From an uncultured cyanobacterium (lineage in GTDB: Bacteria; Cyanobacteriota; Cyanobacteriia; Pseudanabaenales; Pseudanabaenaceae): 13,819 nucleotides of DNA. Below, one piece after another: positions 1-5,799 of the stretch; position 1 is the first letter of the stretch, and every line of letters begins with the position of its first letter. The position numbers and the translations under genes were made by a program. The DNA lies in contig CAIJEA010000086.1 of assembly GCA_903819605.1 (NCBI GenBank), positions 1 to 13,819 of the forward strand, given 5' to 3'. The notes below the pieces were generated by a model. That model was not told where the DNA came from and ran no database searches. It saw only the letters and a list, made by a program, of their open reading frames with translations.

Positions 1-1
1 A

Positions 2-175
2 GAATGTAAAACTAACTTAGCTATCGCGATTACCTTCCGTGGACAGGTTCTCGGTATATTGTCAATGCGCTGGCAACTTGCGAATGCGGTAACTATTAGT
101 GATATTGCTGCAATTCAACAATGTGCAGATGAAGTGGCAATCGCCCTTACTTGTATTCTTCACTATAGTTCCTAG
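2..175 (+). CDS. C-terminal end of a GAF-domain protein (5'-truncated)
   Basis: An open frame enters from the left edge and stops at TAG 173-175, giving 57 residues with no start in the window. The readable part has a strand-turn-strand segment (AITFRGQVLGILSM), then a region rich in Ile/Asp/Ala and a final helix (CADEVAIAL). This is the usual end of a GAF domain, where a helix of the form 'aDQvAiAl' closes the fold. GAF domains bind small ligands or bilins in sensor kinases, cyclases and phytochrome-like proteins. The upstream domains are not visible, so the full protein could be a kinase, a response regulator or a phytochrome-type sensor. Only three codons follow the helix before the polar tail HYSS, so the GAF domain is probably the last domain. 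Confidence 0.55.
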   Translation, partial: ECKTNLAIAITFRGQVLGILSMRWQLANAVTISDIAAIQQCADEVAIALTCILHYSS

Positions 176-244
176 ATAATTTGCGTAGACGATTGAGACA
201 AGTTAGATAGAGCAAGCAGAAGTGCGCTAGTTATACTGAAGCCT

Positions 245-697
245 ATGCATTACACCGAAATTGATACAGCCTATGCAAAGCTTTTAGATCTGGCGATTGT
301 GATCGCTGGTAAGGCTCATACCGATCAGTTCGATAAAGCAGGTAAGCCCTATATTTCGCATCCCTTATCGGTAATGGCGCAGATGGATACGCTCGAAAGT
401 AAAATTGTGGCGGTTTTACATGATGCGATCGAGGATTCCGATCTGACGATTACAGATTTAGTAAAGCAGGGTTTCCCAGACTTTATTACTGAGGCGATCG
501 CAGCGATTACTAAACTAGAGGGTGAAACCTACGAGAATTATATTTTGCGGGTGAAATCTAATGCGATCGCCCATAAAGTCAAGATTGCTGATGTGATGCA
601 CAATTTGGATATTACTAGGATTGCTAATCCTACAGAAAAAGATTTTCAGCGTTTAGAGAAATATAAAAAAGTTCTCCAAGATTTGACTAAAAGTTAA
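245..697 (+). CDS. Stand-alone HD-domain protein, RelA/SpoT-type (p)ppGpp hydrolase-like
   Basis: A 150-residue protein made almost entirely of one HD metal-hydrolase domain. The expected ligands are visible: H39 in YISHP, H59-D60 in VLHDAIED, and D116 in KIADVMHN. The E63-D64 pair sits where Rel/SpoT hydrolases carry their catalytic Glu-Asp. The segment TYENYILRVKSNAIAHKVKIAD matches the known small HD proteins related to MESH1, which hydrolyse (p)ppGpp or related nucleotides. No synthetase, TGS or ACT domain is present, so if it acts on alarmones it can only degrade them. Activity on (p)ppGpp is inferred from family resemblance; other phosphohydrolase substrates are possible. The start ATG at 245 has only a weak purine stretch (GAAG) ahead of it. 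The gene ends 1 nt from the end of the convergent glycosyltransferase, so the two transcripts probably overlap at their 3' ends. Confidence 0.8.
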   Translation: MHYTEIDTAYAKLLDLAIVIAGKAHTDQFDKAGKPYISHPLSVMAQMDTLESKIVAVLHDAIEDSDLTITDLVKQGFPDFITEAIAAITKLEGETYENYILRVKSNAIAHKVKIADVMHNLDITRIANPTEKDFQRLEKYKKVLQDLTKS

Positions 698-698
698 A

Positions 699-1619
699 TT
701 ACAGCAATTTGCTTTCTTTATCCCAATTGCGATACATCCAGATGACGGTGTACCAGTTCATGTAAATACGGAAGATTTCCATGGCGACTTCGGATTTACC
801 TCGATCGCATAGCCATGTTAGTAGAGGCTTCAGCGTGCGATCGTTGAGCGTTCCGCCGAGGGTGAGGATACCCCAGAGCGCTAAATGTAGCCAAGTTTTT
901 TGGATCATTAACTTGACTTCCCATGTGGGATGTTTTTGATAGAAGATAATGCTCATTCTGCCGCGTTGTTCCTCTAGATCGAGCAAGCGAGGCATTTTAT
1001 CAATGGAGAATTTAGCATGGTAATGGAAAGCGATCGCACCCGCACAGGTCAAGCGTTTTAGACCCAGTTTTTTAACCCGCATTCCCAACTCAAAATCTTC
1101 CCAACCATATTGGAAGAAGCCAGTATCAAATTTCCCTGCTTCCAGCAACCATTTACGGGCGATCGCTAAATTACAAGTATCAAATAGCGCAGCAGTGAAA
1201 TAGGGAACTGCGGGCACAGGTTCGGAATCAGGGGCTTCAAGGTTACTAGTATCTATAATTCGCCCATAGCTATAGACTTTATCGCCCTGAGCTAGGGTTG
1301 CGGTATGCGCTTGGAGATATTCAGGATTGACGGTAATATCGCTATCGACAAAGGCAATATATTTACCTAGAGCAGATTCAATACCATAGTTACGAGCTGT
1401 GGCGGCGGCAGCATGGTCTTGGGTCAAGAGGCGGAGGTGGGGATAGCGATCTCTATTTGCTCTCAAAAACTCCACCGTGCCGTCTGATGATCCGTCGTCA
1501 ATAACGAGAATTTCGTAAGGCTGAGTTATGGTCTGCTTTTCTAATGCGGCAAGACATTTTTGCAAAATTGGCAGGCGATTATAGGTTGGTACAACCACTG
1601 ACCACAACATTTCCGACAC
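699..1619 (-). CDS. Family 2 (GT-A fold) glycosyltransferase
   Basis: About 306 residues when started at GTG 1619. The N-terminal half is a GT-A nucleotide-sugar domain: VVVPTYNR near residue 8, the UDP-binding pair in ILVIDDGSSDGT (about 41-42), and the metal-binding DSD in AFVDSD (about 92-94). A GWEDFELGMRVKK motif near 172-175 supplies the likely catalytic Glu-Asp and is typical of the GT2/GT7 C-terminal galactosyltransferase region. No signal peptide or clear membrane span is seen; the C-terminal third is rich in Trp/Leu and may lie on the membrane. The acceptor and sugar cannot be told; exopolysaccharide, lipopolysaccharide or glycoprotein glycan are possible. Start choice: the frame is open up to a GTG at 1637, but AGGAGA (1626-1631) lies inside that stretch and is spaced 6 nt from GTG 1619, so 1619 is preferred. 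ATG 1610 is the next alternative. Confidence 0.85.
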   Translation of the reverse strand: MSEMLWSVVVPTYNRLPILQKCLAALEKQTITQPYEILVIDDGSSDGTVEFLRANRDRYPHLRLLTQDHAAAATARNYGIESALGKYIAFVDSDITVNPEYLQAHTATLAQGDKVYSYGRIIDTSNLEAPDSEPVPAVPYFTAALFDTCNLAIARKWLLEAGKFDTGFFQYGWEDFELGMRVKKLGLKRLTCAGAIAFHYHAKFSIDKMPRLLDLEEQRGRMSIIFYQKHPTWEVKLMIQKTWLHLALWGILTLGGTLNDRTLKPLLTWLCDRGKSEVAMEIFRIYMNWYTVIWMYRNWDKESKLL

Positions 1620-1625
1620 AAGGTT

Positions 1626-1631
1626 TCTCCT
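1626..1631 (-). promoter_or_regulatory. Ribosome binding site deciding the glycosyltransferase start
   Basis: On the minus strand AGGAGA is followed by 6 nt (AACCTT) and then GTG at 1619. This is near-ideal Shine-Dalgarno spacing. It argues against the longer frame starting at 1637, which would put this motif inside the coding sequence. Confidence 0.6.
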
Positions 1632-1665
1632 AAGCACTTGCCCAAATTATAGCGCTTAGACTCAA

Positions 1666-1720
1666 CCCAGATAAAATTTAAAAAGCCTTGCTAAGCAAGG
1701 CTTTTTAAATTTTATCTGGG
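1666..1720. terminator. 27-bp perfect palindrome; bidirectional terminator-like hairpin after HU
   Basis: The left arm 1666-1692 and right arm 1694-1720 are exact reverse complements around a single base. The core AGCCTTGC/GCAAGGCT is flanked by A-runs on one side and T-runs on the other, so transcripts of either strand form a GC stem followed by U's. It lies 5 bp past the HU stop and before the glycosyltransferase, so it most likely ends HU transcription. It shares core design and left-flank sequence with the hairpins at 4543-4609 and 5626-5686, so it is also a copy of a dispersed repeat. Confidence 0.7.
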
Positions 1721-1725
1721 CTCGT

Positions 1726-2004
1726 TTAGTCTTCAACTACTTTTTCTTTGAATTGCTTACCAGCGGAGAACGCAGGAACGCGGGTAGCGGCGATGACCAT
1801 TTTTTCGCCAGTGCGAGGGTTGCGACCTTCACGTTCTTGGCGTTCGCGAGGCTCGAATGAACCAAATCCAACTAGTGTCACGCGATCGCCATCAGCAACA
1901 GCATCAACAATGGATTCGAGGGCAGCAGTAACGATCACTTCAATATTCTTTTTAGAGACGGATACCTTTTCGGCGATCGCATCTACTAGTTCACCTTTAT
2001 TCAC
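1726..2004 (-). CDS. hup: HU-family DNA-binding protein (bacterial histone-like)
   Basis: A 92-residue basic protein that covers the whole HU/IHF family. It begins MNKGELVDAIAEK, has the central VTLVGFGSFEPRER strand, and the DNA-contacting arm GRNPRTGEKMVIAATRVPAF, with the RNP loop whose proline inserts into the DNA minor groove. It ends with AFSAGKQFKEKV. HU proteins form dimers that bend and compact the nucleoid. The length fits cyanobacterial HU, which is a single-copy homodimer in several species. The start is GTG 2004: AGGAG (2013-2017) lies 8 nt upstream and HU proteins start at this Asn-Lys. The frame stays open 44 codons further upstream, but that stretch has no HU-like sequence. 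A TTGACG/TAGTAT promoter candidate lies upstream (2096-2123). The 1666-1720 hairpin follows directly, so this is probably a single-gene transcript. Confidence 0.95.
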   Translation of the reverse strand: MNKGELVDAIAEKVSVSKKNIEVIVTAALESIVDAVADGDRVTLVGFGSFEPRERQEREGRNPRTGEKMVIAATRVPAFSAGKQFKEKVVED

Positions 2005-2012
2005 AGATGTAG

Positions 2013-2017
2013 CTCCT
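2013..2017 (-). promoter_or_regulatory. Ribosome binding site for HU (supports GTG start)
   Basis: AGGAG on the minus strand, 8 nt before GTG 2004. It sets the start at the family-typical N-terminus rather than at the distant upstream start of the open frame. Confidence 0.6.
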
Positions 2018-2095
2018 ATATCGCTTGAGATTGAGTCGTAATTTTTGGGGATTGGATTGGCGCAAAGCACCATTTCAATTAATAAGTCGGAATCA

Positions 2096-2123
2096 ATACT
2101 ACAGCACCTATGGCAGTCGTCAA
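2096..2123 (-). promoter_or_regulatory. Candidate promoter for HU
   Basis: On the minus strand TTGACG (2118-2123) and TAGTAT (2096-2101) are spaced 16 nt apart, resembling a sigma-70-type promoter. Transcription would begin near 2089 and give a leader of roughly 85 nt. This is pattern matching only. Confidence 0.35.
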
Positions 2124-2155
2124 GCGGTTTTGACAAAACTTTCGCAAAAGTTTTT

Positions 2156-2196
2156 AAATAAAGAAAGAATATGCGAAGCCTATTTTTTCTTTATTT
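2156..2196 (-). terminator. AT-rich hairpin at the end of the PBP gene
   Basis: AAATAAAGAAA (2156-2166) and TTTCTTTATTT (2186-2196) are perfect 11-bp inverted arms with a 19-nt loop. The right arm overlaps the PBP stop codon. The stem is nearly GC-free, so it is a weak terminator candidate, or it may only affect the 3' end of the mRNA. Confidence 0.3.
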
Positions 2197-4456
2197 AGCG
2201 TACAGCTTGGCGCATATAGTCGCCCCAAACCTGTGCTGCAACTGCACTTGAGCCTCTAGTTATCCCTTCATCATTGCCAAGCCAAACAGCGGCAACTAAA
2301 TTTTTCCGTGGCACAGCACCGATAAACCACAGATCGCGTCCCTCGTCAGTCGTTCCCGTTTTCCCAACGACAGTACCTTGAGGAATAGCGGCAGCACGAC
2401 CAGTACCATACTGAACAACTCCGCGCATCATATCGAGCATGGTGCTAGCTACACCTGCATCGATCGCCTGACGAGGTTTCAAAAAAGTACTAGCATCAAA
2501 AATGACTCGACAGGTTTGGCGATCTTTGGGATTTTTGCAATCAGCACTGTCGAGAATGCGTTTAATCGCGTGAGGCTTGTTGTATTTGCCTTCATTGACT
2601 ACGGTGGCATAGGCTCCTGCCATTTCTAGGATTTTGACTTCATTTCCACCTAGAACCATATTGCTAGAGGCATCCAGCTTGGCGGTAATCCCCAATGTTC
2701 TTGCCATTTTGACGACATTATCAAAACCTGTTGCCTCGGCAATTCTTACGGCGACTACGTTTTCTGATAGGGCAAAGCCACGATACATATCAATCGATCC
2801 ACTGCCGCCGTTATGACAACCAGTAACGCCTGACAAAGCATTACAGGAATAGGTACTGCTTGGCGAAATTCCACGATCGACGGCGGCGGCATAGGTAAAC
2901 AACTTAAAGGTTGAACCCGGTTGACGTAATGCTTGGGCGGCGCGGTTAAATTGGCTAGCTTTATAATCCACACCGCCAGTCATCGCCAGTAGCGAACCAT
3001 CGCTAGCATTCAATGTGACGATCGCTCCTTGACTAAAGCCATAGCTGCCACCATCGCGATCCACGGCATCGCGTAATGCATCATCTGAAGCCTTTTGCAT
3101 AGCAACATCAAGATTGGTCTCGACGATCAGATTTCCTTCTCTCGCAAAATTTTCGCCGAGAATATCCTGTAACTCATCAAACACATAACTGTAGTAATAG
3201 GGTGCTACCGAGCCTTGCAGTTTAGTCTTAGCAGTTTCATTGAGGATCAGTACTGATCGCCTTGCCCTTTCAGCATCTTTGTCAGTAATCATCCCCAATT
3301 CTGCCATGCGATTGAGAATGCGATCGCGATATTCGATCGCGAGATTTTTATTTTTAAATGGATTAATTGTTTCAGGTGAAGGCAACAGCCCAACTAGAGT
3401 TGCAGCTTCCGAGAGATTTAATTCTGAGGCTTCCTTTCCAAAATAGAGTTTTGCTGCATCTTTGAACCCATAAACTCCATTACCTGTATAGGCGCGATTG
3501 AGATAAAGACGGAGAATTTCGTCTTTGTTATAGGTAAAATTGAGCTTAATTGCGGCAGCAGCCTCTCGCCATTTACGTCCTGCGGAATCCTCTGTCCCTA
3601 CATAGGTTTTACCTAGGAGGTTGCGCGATAACTGCTGCGTAATTGTACTAGCGCCCTCTAAGCGCTCACCCCGACTGCGGACGTTGGTAACGATCGCTCT
3701 AGCTACGCCCACAGGATCAACGCCAATATTCCAATAGAAGGAAGTATCTTCAGAAGCAATTACCGCTTTAGGAACGAATTGCCCAAACTCAGCGAGGCTA
3801 GCATATTCAGTATGGTTAGCAATATCCGTAGGATCGAGACGTTTGATACCATCGTCTGCCAAAACTTCGACTGGTCCTTGCTGGGTGACTGGCAAAGGCT
3901 TGAGATCGGGAACTCTGCCAATCTCAACACCGATCGCTAAAACAATTATCCCCGCGATCGCGCCAATACCAATGCCTGTGTATTGAACGGTGCGAATGTA
4001 CCAAGGTGGCGGATCGAGATATCGAATCGTCGCAGCTTCGGCTAGTTCTGGAGGACCCAGAGTAATTTTCATTTTGTGACGTAATGGCACTGATTTTAAA
4101 CGCTGCTTATCGCGATAAATGCCATTAGTCGAGTCTTGGTCTTGCAAAATAAATTGGGCTTTCTTCTGGGTGCGATCGCGAACTAGTTGCGCGTGAACTT
4201 GGCTCACCAATGGGGTTTGCACAACGATATCGCATTTACCCGTACTACGTCCTAATATGTAGCGATCGCCCACTAAGTCATAAATTTCGGGCTTATCCCT
4301 TTGCGATCGGCGCACTTCTAGCCTTGGAACACGCTCTTTGGGATTAATTTTTAATACCCCATTAACCACCTGCGTAAGTTGATTGAGCTGAGTCATCAAC
4401 TTGGATTTAGGAGGCTTGGGCTTTGATGGTGGTGAAGGAGGTTGTGGCGATTTCAT
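2195..4456 (-). CDS. FHA domain-containing class A penicillin-binding protein (transglycosylase/transpeptidase)
   Basis: A 753-residue bifunctional peptidoglycan synthase. Order: a Pro/Lys-rich cytoplasmic start; an FHA phosphothreonine-binding domain (about 60-130) with G69-R70-S71, S85-x2-H88 and D108-STNG; one membrane span (about 157-180); a GT51 glycosyltransferase domain with catalytic E236 in SEDTSFY and GASTITQQLSRN (268-279); and a transpeptidase domain with S515-x2-K518 (PGSTFK), S564-E565-N566 and K699-T700-G701. The FHA domain would lie in the cytoplasm and the enzyme domains in the periplasm, polymerising and cross-linking murein. FHA fusion to class A PBPs is known in cyanobacteria and suggests control by Ser/Thr kinases. 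In GT51 motif 1 the usual His after EDxxFY is Asn (N243), while the catalytic Glu is kept. No clear Shine-Dalgarno precedes ATG 4456. Confidence 0.93.
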   Translation of the reverse strand: MKSPQPPSPPSKPKPPKSKLMTQLNQLTQVVNGVLKINPKERVPRLEVRRSQRDKPEIYDLVGDRYILGRSTGKCDIVVQTPLVSQVHAQLVRDRTQKKAQFILQDQDSTNGIYRDKQRLKSVPLRHKMKITLGPPELAEAATIRYLDPPPWYIRTVQYTGIGIGAIAGIIVLAIGVEIGRVPDLKPLPVTQQGPVEVLADDGIKRLDPTDIANHTEYASLAEFGQFVPKAVIASEDTSFYWNIGVDPVGVARAIVTNVRSRGERLEGASTITQQLSRNLLGKTYVGTEDSAGRKWREAAAAIKLNFTYNKDEILRLYLNRAYTGNGVYGFKDAAKLYFGKEASELNLSEAATLVGLLPSPETINPFKNKNLAIEYRDRILNRMAELGMITDKDAERARRSVLILNETAKTKLQGSVAPYYYSYVFDELQDILGENFAREGNLIVETNLDVAMQKASDDALRDAVDRDGGSYGFSQGAIVTLNASDGSLLAMTGGVDYKASQFNRAAQALRQPGSTFKLFTYAAAVDRGISPSSTYSCNALSGVTGCHNGGSGSIDMYRGFALSENVVAVRIAEATGFDNVVKMARTLGITAKLDASSNMVLGGNEVKILEMAGAYATVVNEGKYNKPHAIKRILDSADCKNPKDRQTCRVIFDASTFLKPRQAIDAGVASTMLDMMRGVVQYGTGRAAAIPQGTVVGKTGTTDEGRDLWFIGAVPRKNLVAAVWLGNDEGITRGSSAVAAQVWGDYMRQAVR

Positions 4457-4542
4457 AGGTAACTAGGACGTATATTTTGAGGGTGCTGTTTCCAAATTAA
4501 CTCCTCAAATTCAATTATGCACTTACCTACGCTTTGCGCTTT

Positions 4543-4609
4543 AATCAAAAGTCAATAATTAAAAAAAAGCCCTGCTTTGCAAGGCTTTTTTTAATTATTG
4601 ACTTTGATT
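4543..4609. terminator. Long palindrome with oligo-T; terminator of the universal stress protein gene
   Basis: Near-perfect inverted repeat with a GC core (AGCCCTGC, loop TTT, GCAAGGCT) flanked by eight A's (4561-4568) and seven T's (4586-4592). Outer arms AGTCAATAATT and AATTATTGACT extend the stem over the stop codon of the minus-strand stress protein gene. On the minus strand the GC stem is followed by a U-run, the classic intrinsic terminator form; it is also usable on the plus strand. It belongs to the same hairpin family as 1666-1720 and 5626-5686. Confidence 0.75.
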
Positions 4610-5441
4610 ATTCAATCGTGCGCGTTAGCAGTACGGGGACTGTGGCATTTACACGTACGTAGTCAGATACCGATGAACCTAACAAGCGATCGAGGTCAGG
4701 TAAACTGCGGGCGATCGAAGGACGGCGATCGGGTGAACCGATCATCAATAGGCTGGCATTAGACTCATCAGCCAATTTGCAAATTTCCTTAGCAACATCA
4801 CCAGAACTAATAAAGGAGCGAGTGGGAATATTCAAACGTTTGAGTTTAGTGCTAGCTTCAACTAGGACTGGATCGGTGCTGGTATTAGCATCTTCCTTAC
4901 GTTTCACTACCCGCGCCAAGAAAATCTCTACATCCTTAGCACCACTTACCAGTTTAATCGCCAGATCGAGGCAATTATTGGAGGATACCGAACCATCGAC
5001 GGAAACCATGACGTTACGAATGGTTTTGATATATACGTCATCCTTGATGAGCAACATTGGCGCATCAGACAGTTGAAAAACATATTGACTGACAGAGTTT
5101 GCCAAAATTGCTTGCAAACGGCCCATACCACGAGATCCCATGATCATTAGGTCTGGCTTAAGTTCTTCAGCTACTTTGCATACGACATCTTTAGGTTCTC
5201 CCTCTTTGAGGAGAGATACAGTGCTATTACCTGAAGCTAAGCGCAAACTTTTGACTTCTCTTTCGAGAATCTTTTCACCCGCAAGGCGATATTCGGTAAT
5301 TGCTTCGGAGTTAATTGAGTTGGGGATAACGTGCAGTACATTAATTTGTAAATTTTGCATACTAGGTAAGGCTAGTAGCATATTCATCATTTCGCGCGAT
5401 CGCCCCGAACCATCGACAGCTAATAAAATTTGTTGAAACAT
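4608..5441 (-). CDS. Tandem-domain universal stress protein (UspA family)
   Basis: A 277-residue cytoplasmic protein of two UspA domains, residues 1-135 and 139-277. Each starts with a strand ending in VDGS (D10, D149) and ends in a strand like APMLLIK or VPVLLTR. The ATP-binding loop G-x2-G-x9-G-S/T is changed in both. Domain 1 reads G102-x2-G105-x9-N115-S116, with the third Gly replaced. Domain 2 has G235-x2-D238 and a stretched insert before LLGSS (about 254). Nucleotide binding is therefore uncertain, especially in domain 2. Such proteins help cells tolerate stress, but the partner or signal is unknown. AAGGA lies just upstream of ATG 5441 at workable spacing. A strong terminator overlaps its stop, so it is probably transcribed alone. 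Confidence 0.9.
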   Translation of the reverse strand: MFQQILLAVDGSGRSREMMNMLLALPSMQNLQINVLHVIPNSINSEAITEYRLAGEKILEREVKSLRLASGNSTVSLLKEGEPKDVVCKVAEELKPDLMIMGSRGMGRLQAILANSVSQYVFQLSDAPMLLIKDDVYIKTIRNVMVSVDGSVSSNNCLDLAIKLVSGAKDVEIFLARVVKRKEDANTSTDPVLVEASTKLKRLNIPTRSFISSGDVAKEICKLADESNASLLMIGSPDRRPSIARSLPDLDRLLGSSVSDYVRVNATVPVLLTRTIE

Positions 5442-5625
5442 TGGTGTTAGTCCTTTGGTAGTTTTTGATTAATGTGTCGTTAAAAAGTTTTTATATCTTG
5501 AGTAAAGCTCAATTGCAGGGCGATCGCTGTAAAACGTTGAGATTCTTAAAACTATTTTTTCTCCAATAAAAAGACCAGACGATCTCCCTTTTCATTTTTT
5601 CTTACAGCGCTTTACGCTCAAGCCA

Positions 5626-5686
5626 GAACCAACAAATTTTTGAAAAGCGTTGCTTTGCAACGCTTTTCAAAAATTTGTTGTGGTTC
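5626..5686. repeat. 24-bp perfect palindrome (GCGTTGC core hairpin repeat)
   Basis: Arms 5630-5653 and 5657-5680 are exact reverse complements around TTT. The pairing continues outward (GAACC and GGTTC) with a 2-nt bulge. The core AAAAGCGTTGC/GCAACGCTTTT has the same design as 1666-1720 and 4543-4609. The sequence to its left, AGCGCTTTACGCTCAA, resembles the left flanks of those copies (AGCGCTTAGACTCAA and GCGCTTTAATCAA). It is a dispersed cyanobacterial palindromic repeat that may also terminate transcription. Confidence 0.7.
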
Positions 5687-5737
5687 TTTTGATCGAAAAC
5701 TGCTTTTTATAGCTAAGCACCTCAATGCAACTAAATA

Positions 5738-5792
5738 TAAAACCCAGAATAGAGTTGCGGCGCTTTGTGTCGAAACTCTACTCTGGGTTTTA
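5738..5792. repeat. Inverted repeat of the ACCCARAATAGAGTTGCGGCG family
   Basis: Arms 5738-5759 and 5771-5792 are 22 bp with two mismatches and an 11-nt loop. It lies just past the usher stop. The left arm is nearly identical to that of the palindrome at 10746-10800, so the two are copies of one mobile or dispersed repeat. It may end usher transcription, though no T-run follows on the minus strand. Confidence 0.65.
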
Positions 5793-5799
5793 GTGCTGT

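Larger units (their letters stand above)
5442..5799. other. Gene-free stretch between usher and stress protein genes
   Basis: 358 bp with no credible gene. It holds the promoter region of the stress protein near 5442-5560 and two different dispersed palindromes (5626-5686 and 5738-5792). Short open frames here are formed by the palindromes themselves and have no ribosome binding sites. A HIP1 site occurs near 5520. In Csu-like pilus operons a tip-adhesin gene would be expected downstream of the usher; none is present. Confidence 0.7.

Noticed and set aside
176..244. Promoter for the HD gene
   Set aside because: TTGAGA near 195 and TATACT near 233 are too far apart for a usual promoter, so no call was made.
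1748..2041. 97-codon frame antisense to HU
   Set aside because: It mirrors the well-supported HU gene and has low-complexity Ser/Thr/Arg composition typical of a shadow frame.
2005..2136. 44-residue N-terminal extension of HU
   Set aside because: No HU family member has it, a good ribosome binding site lies at 2013-2017, and the sequence contains the likely promoter and leader.
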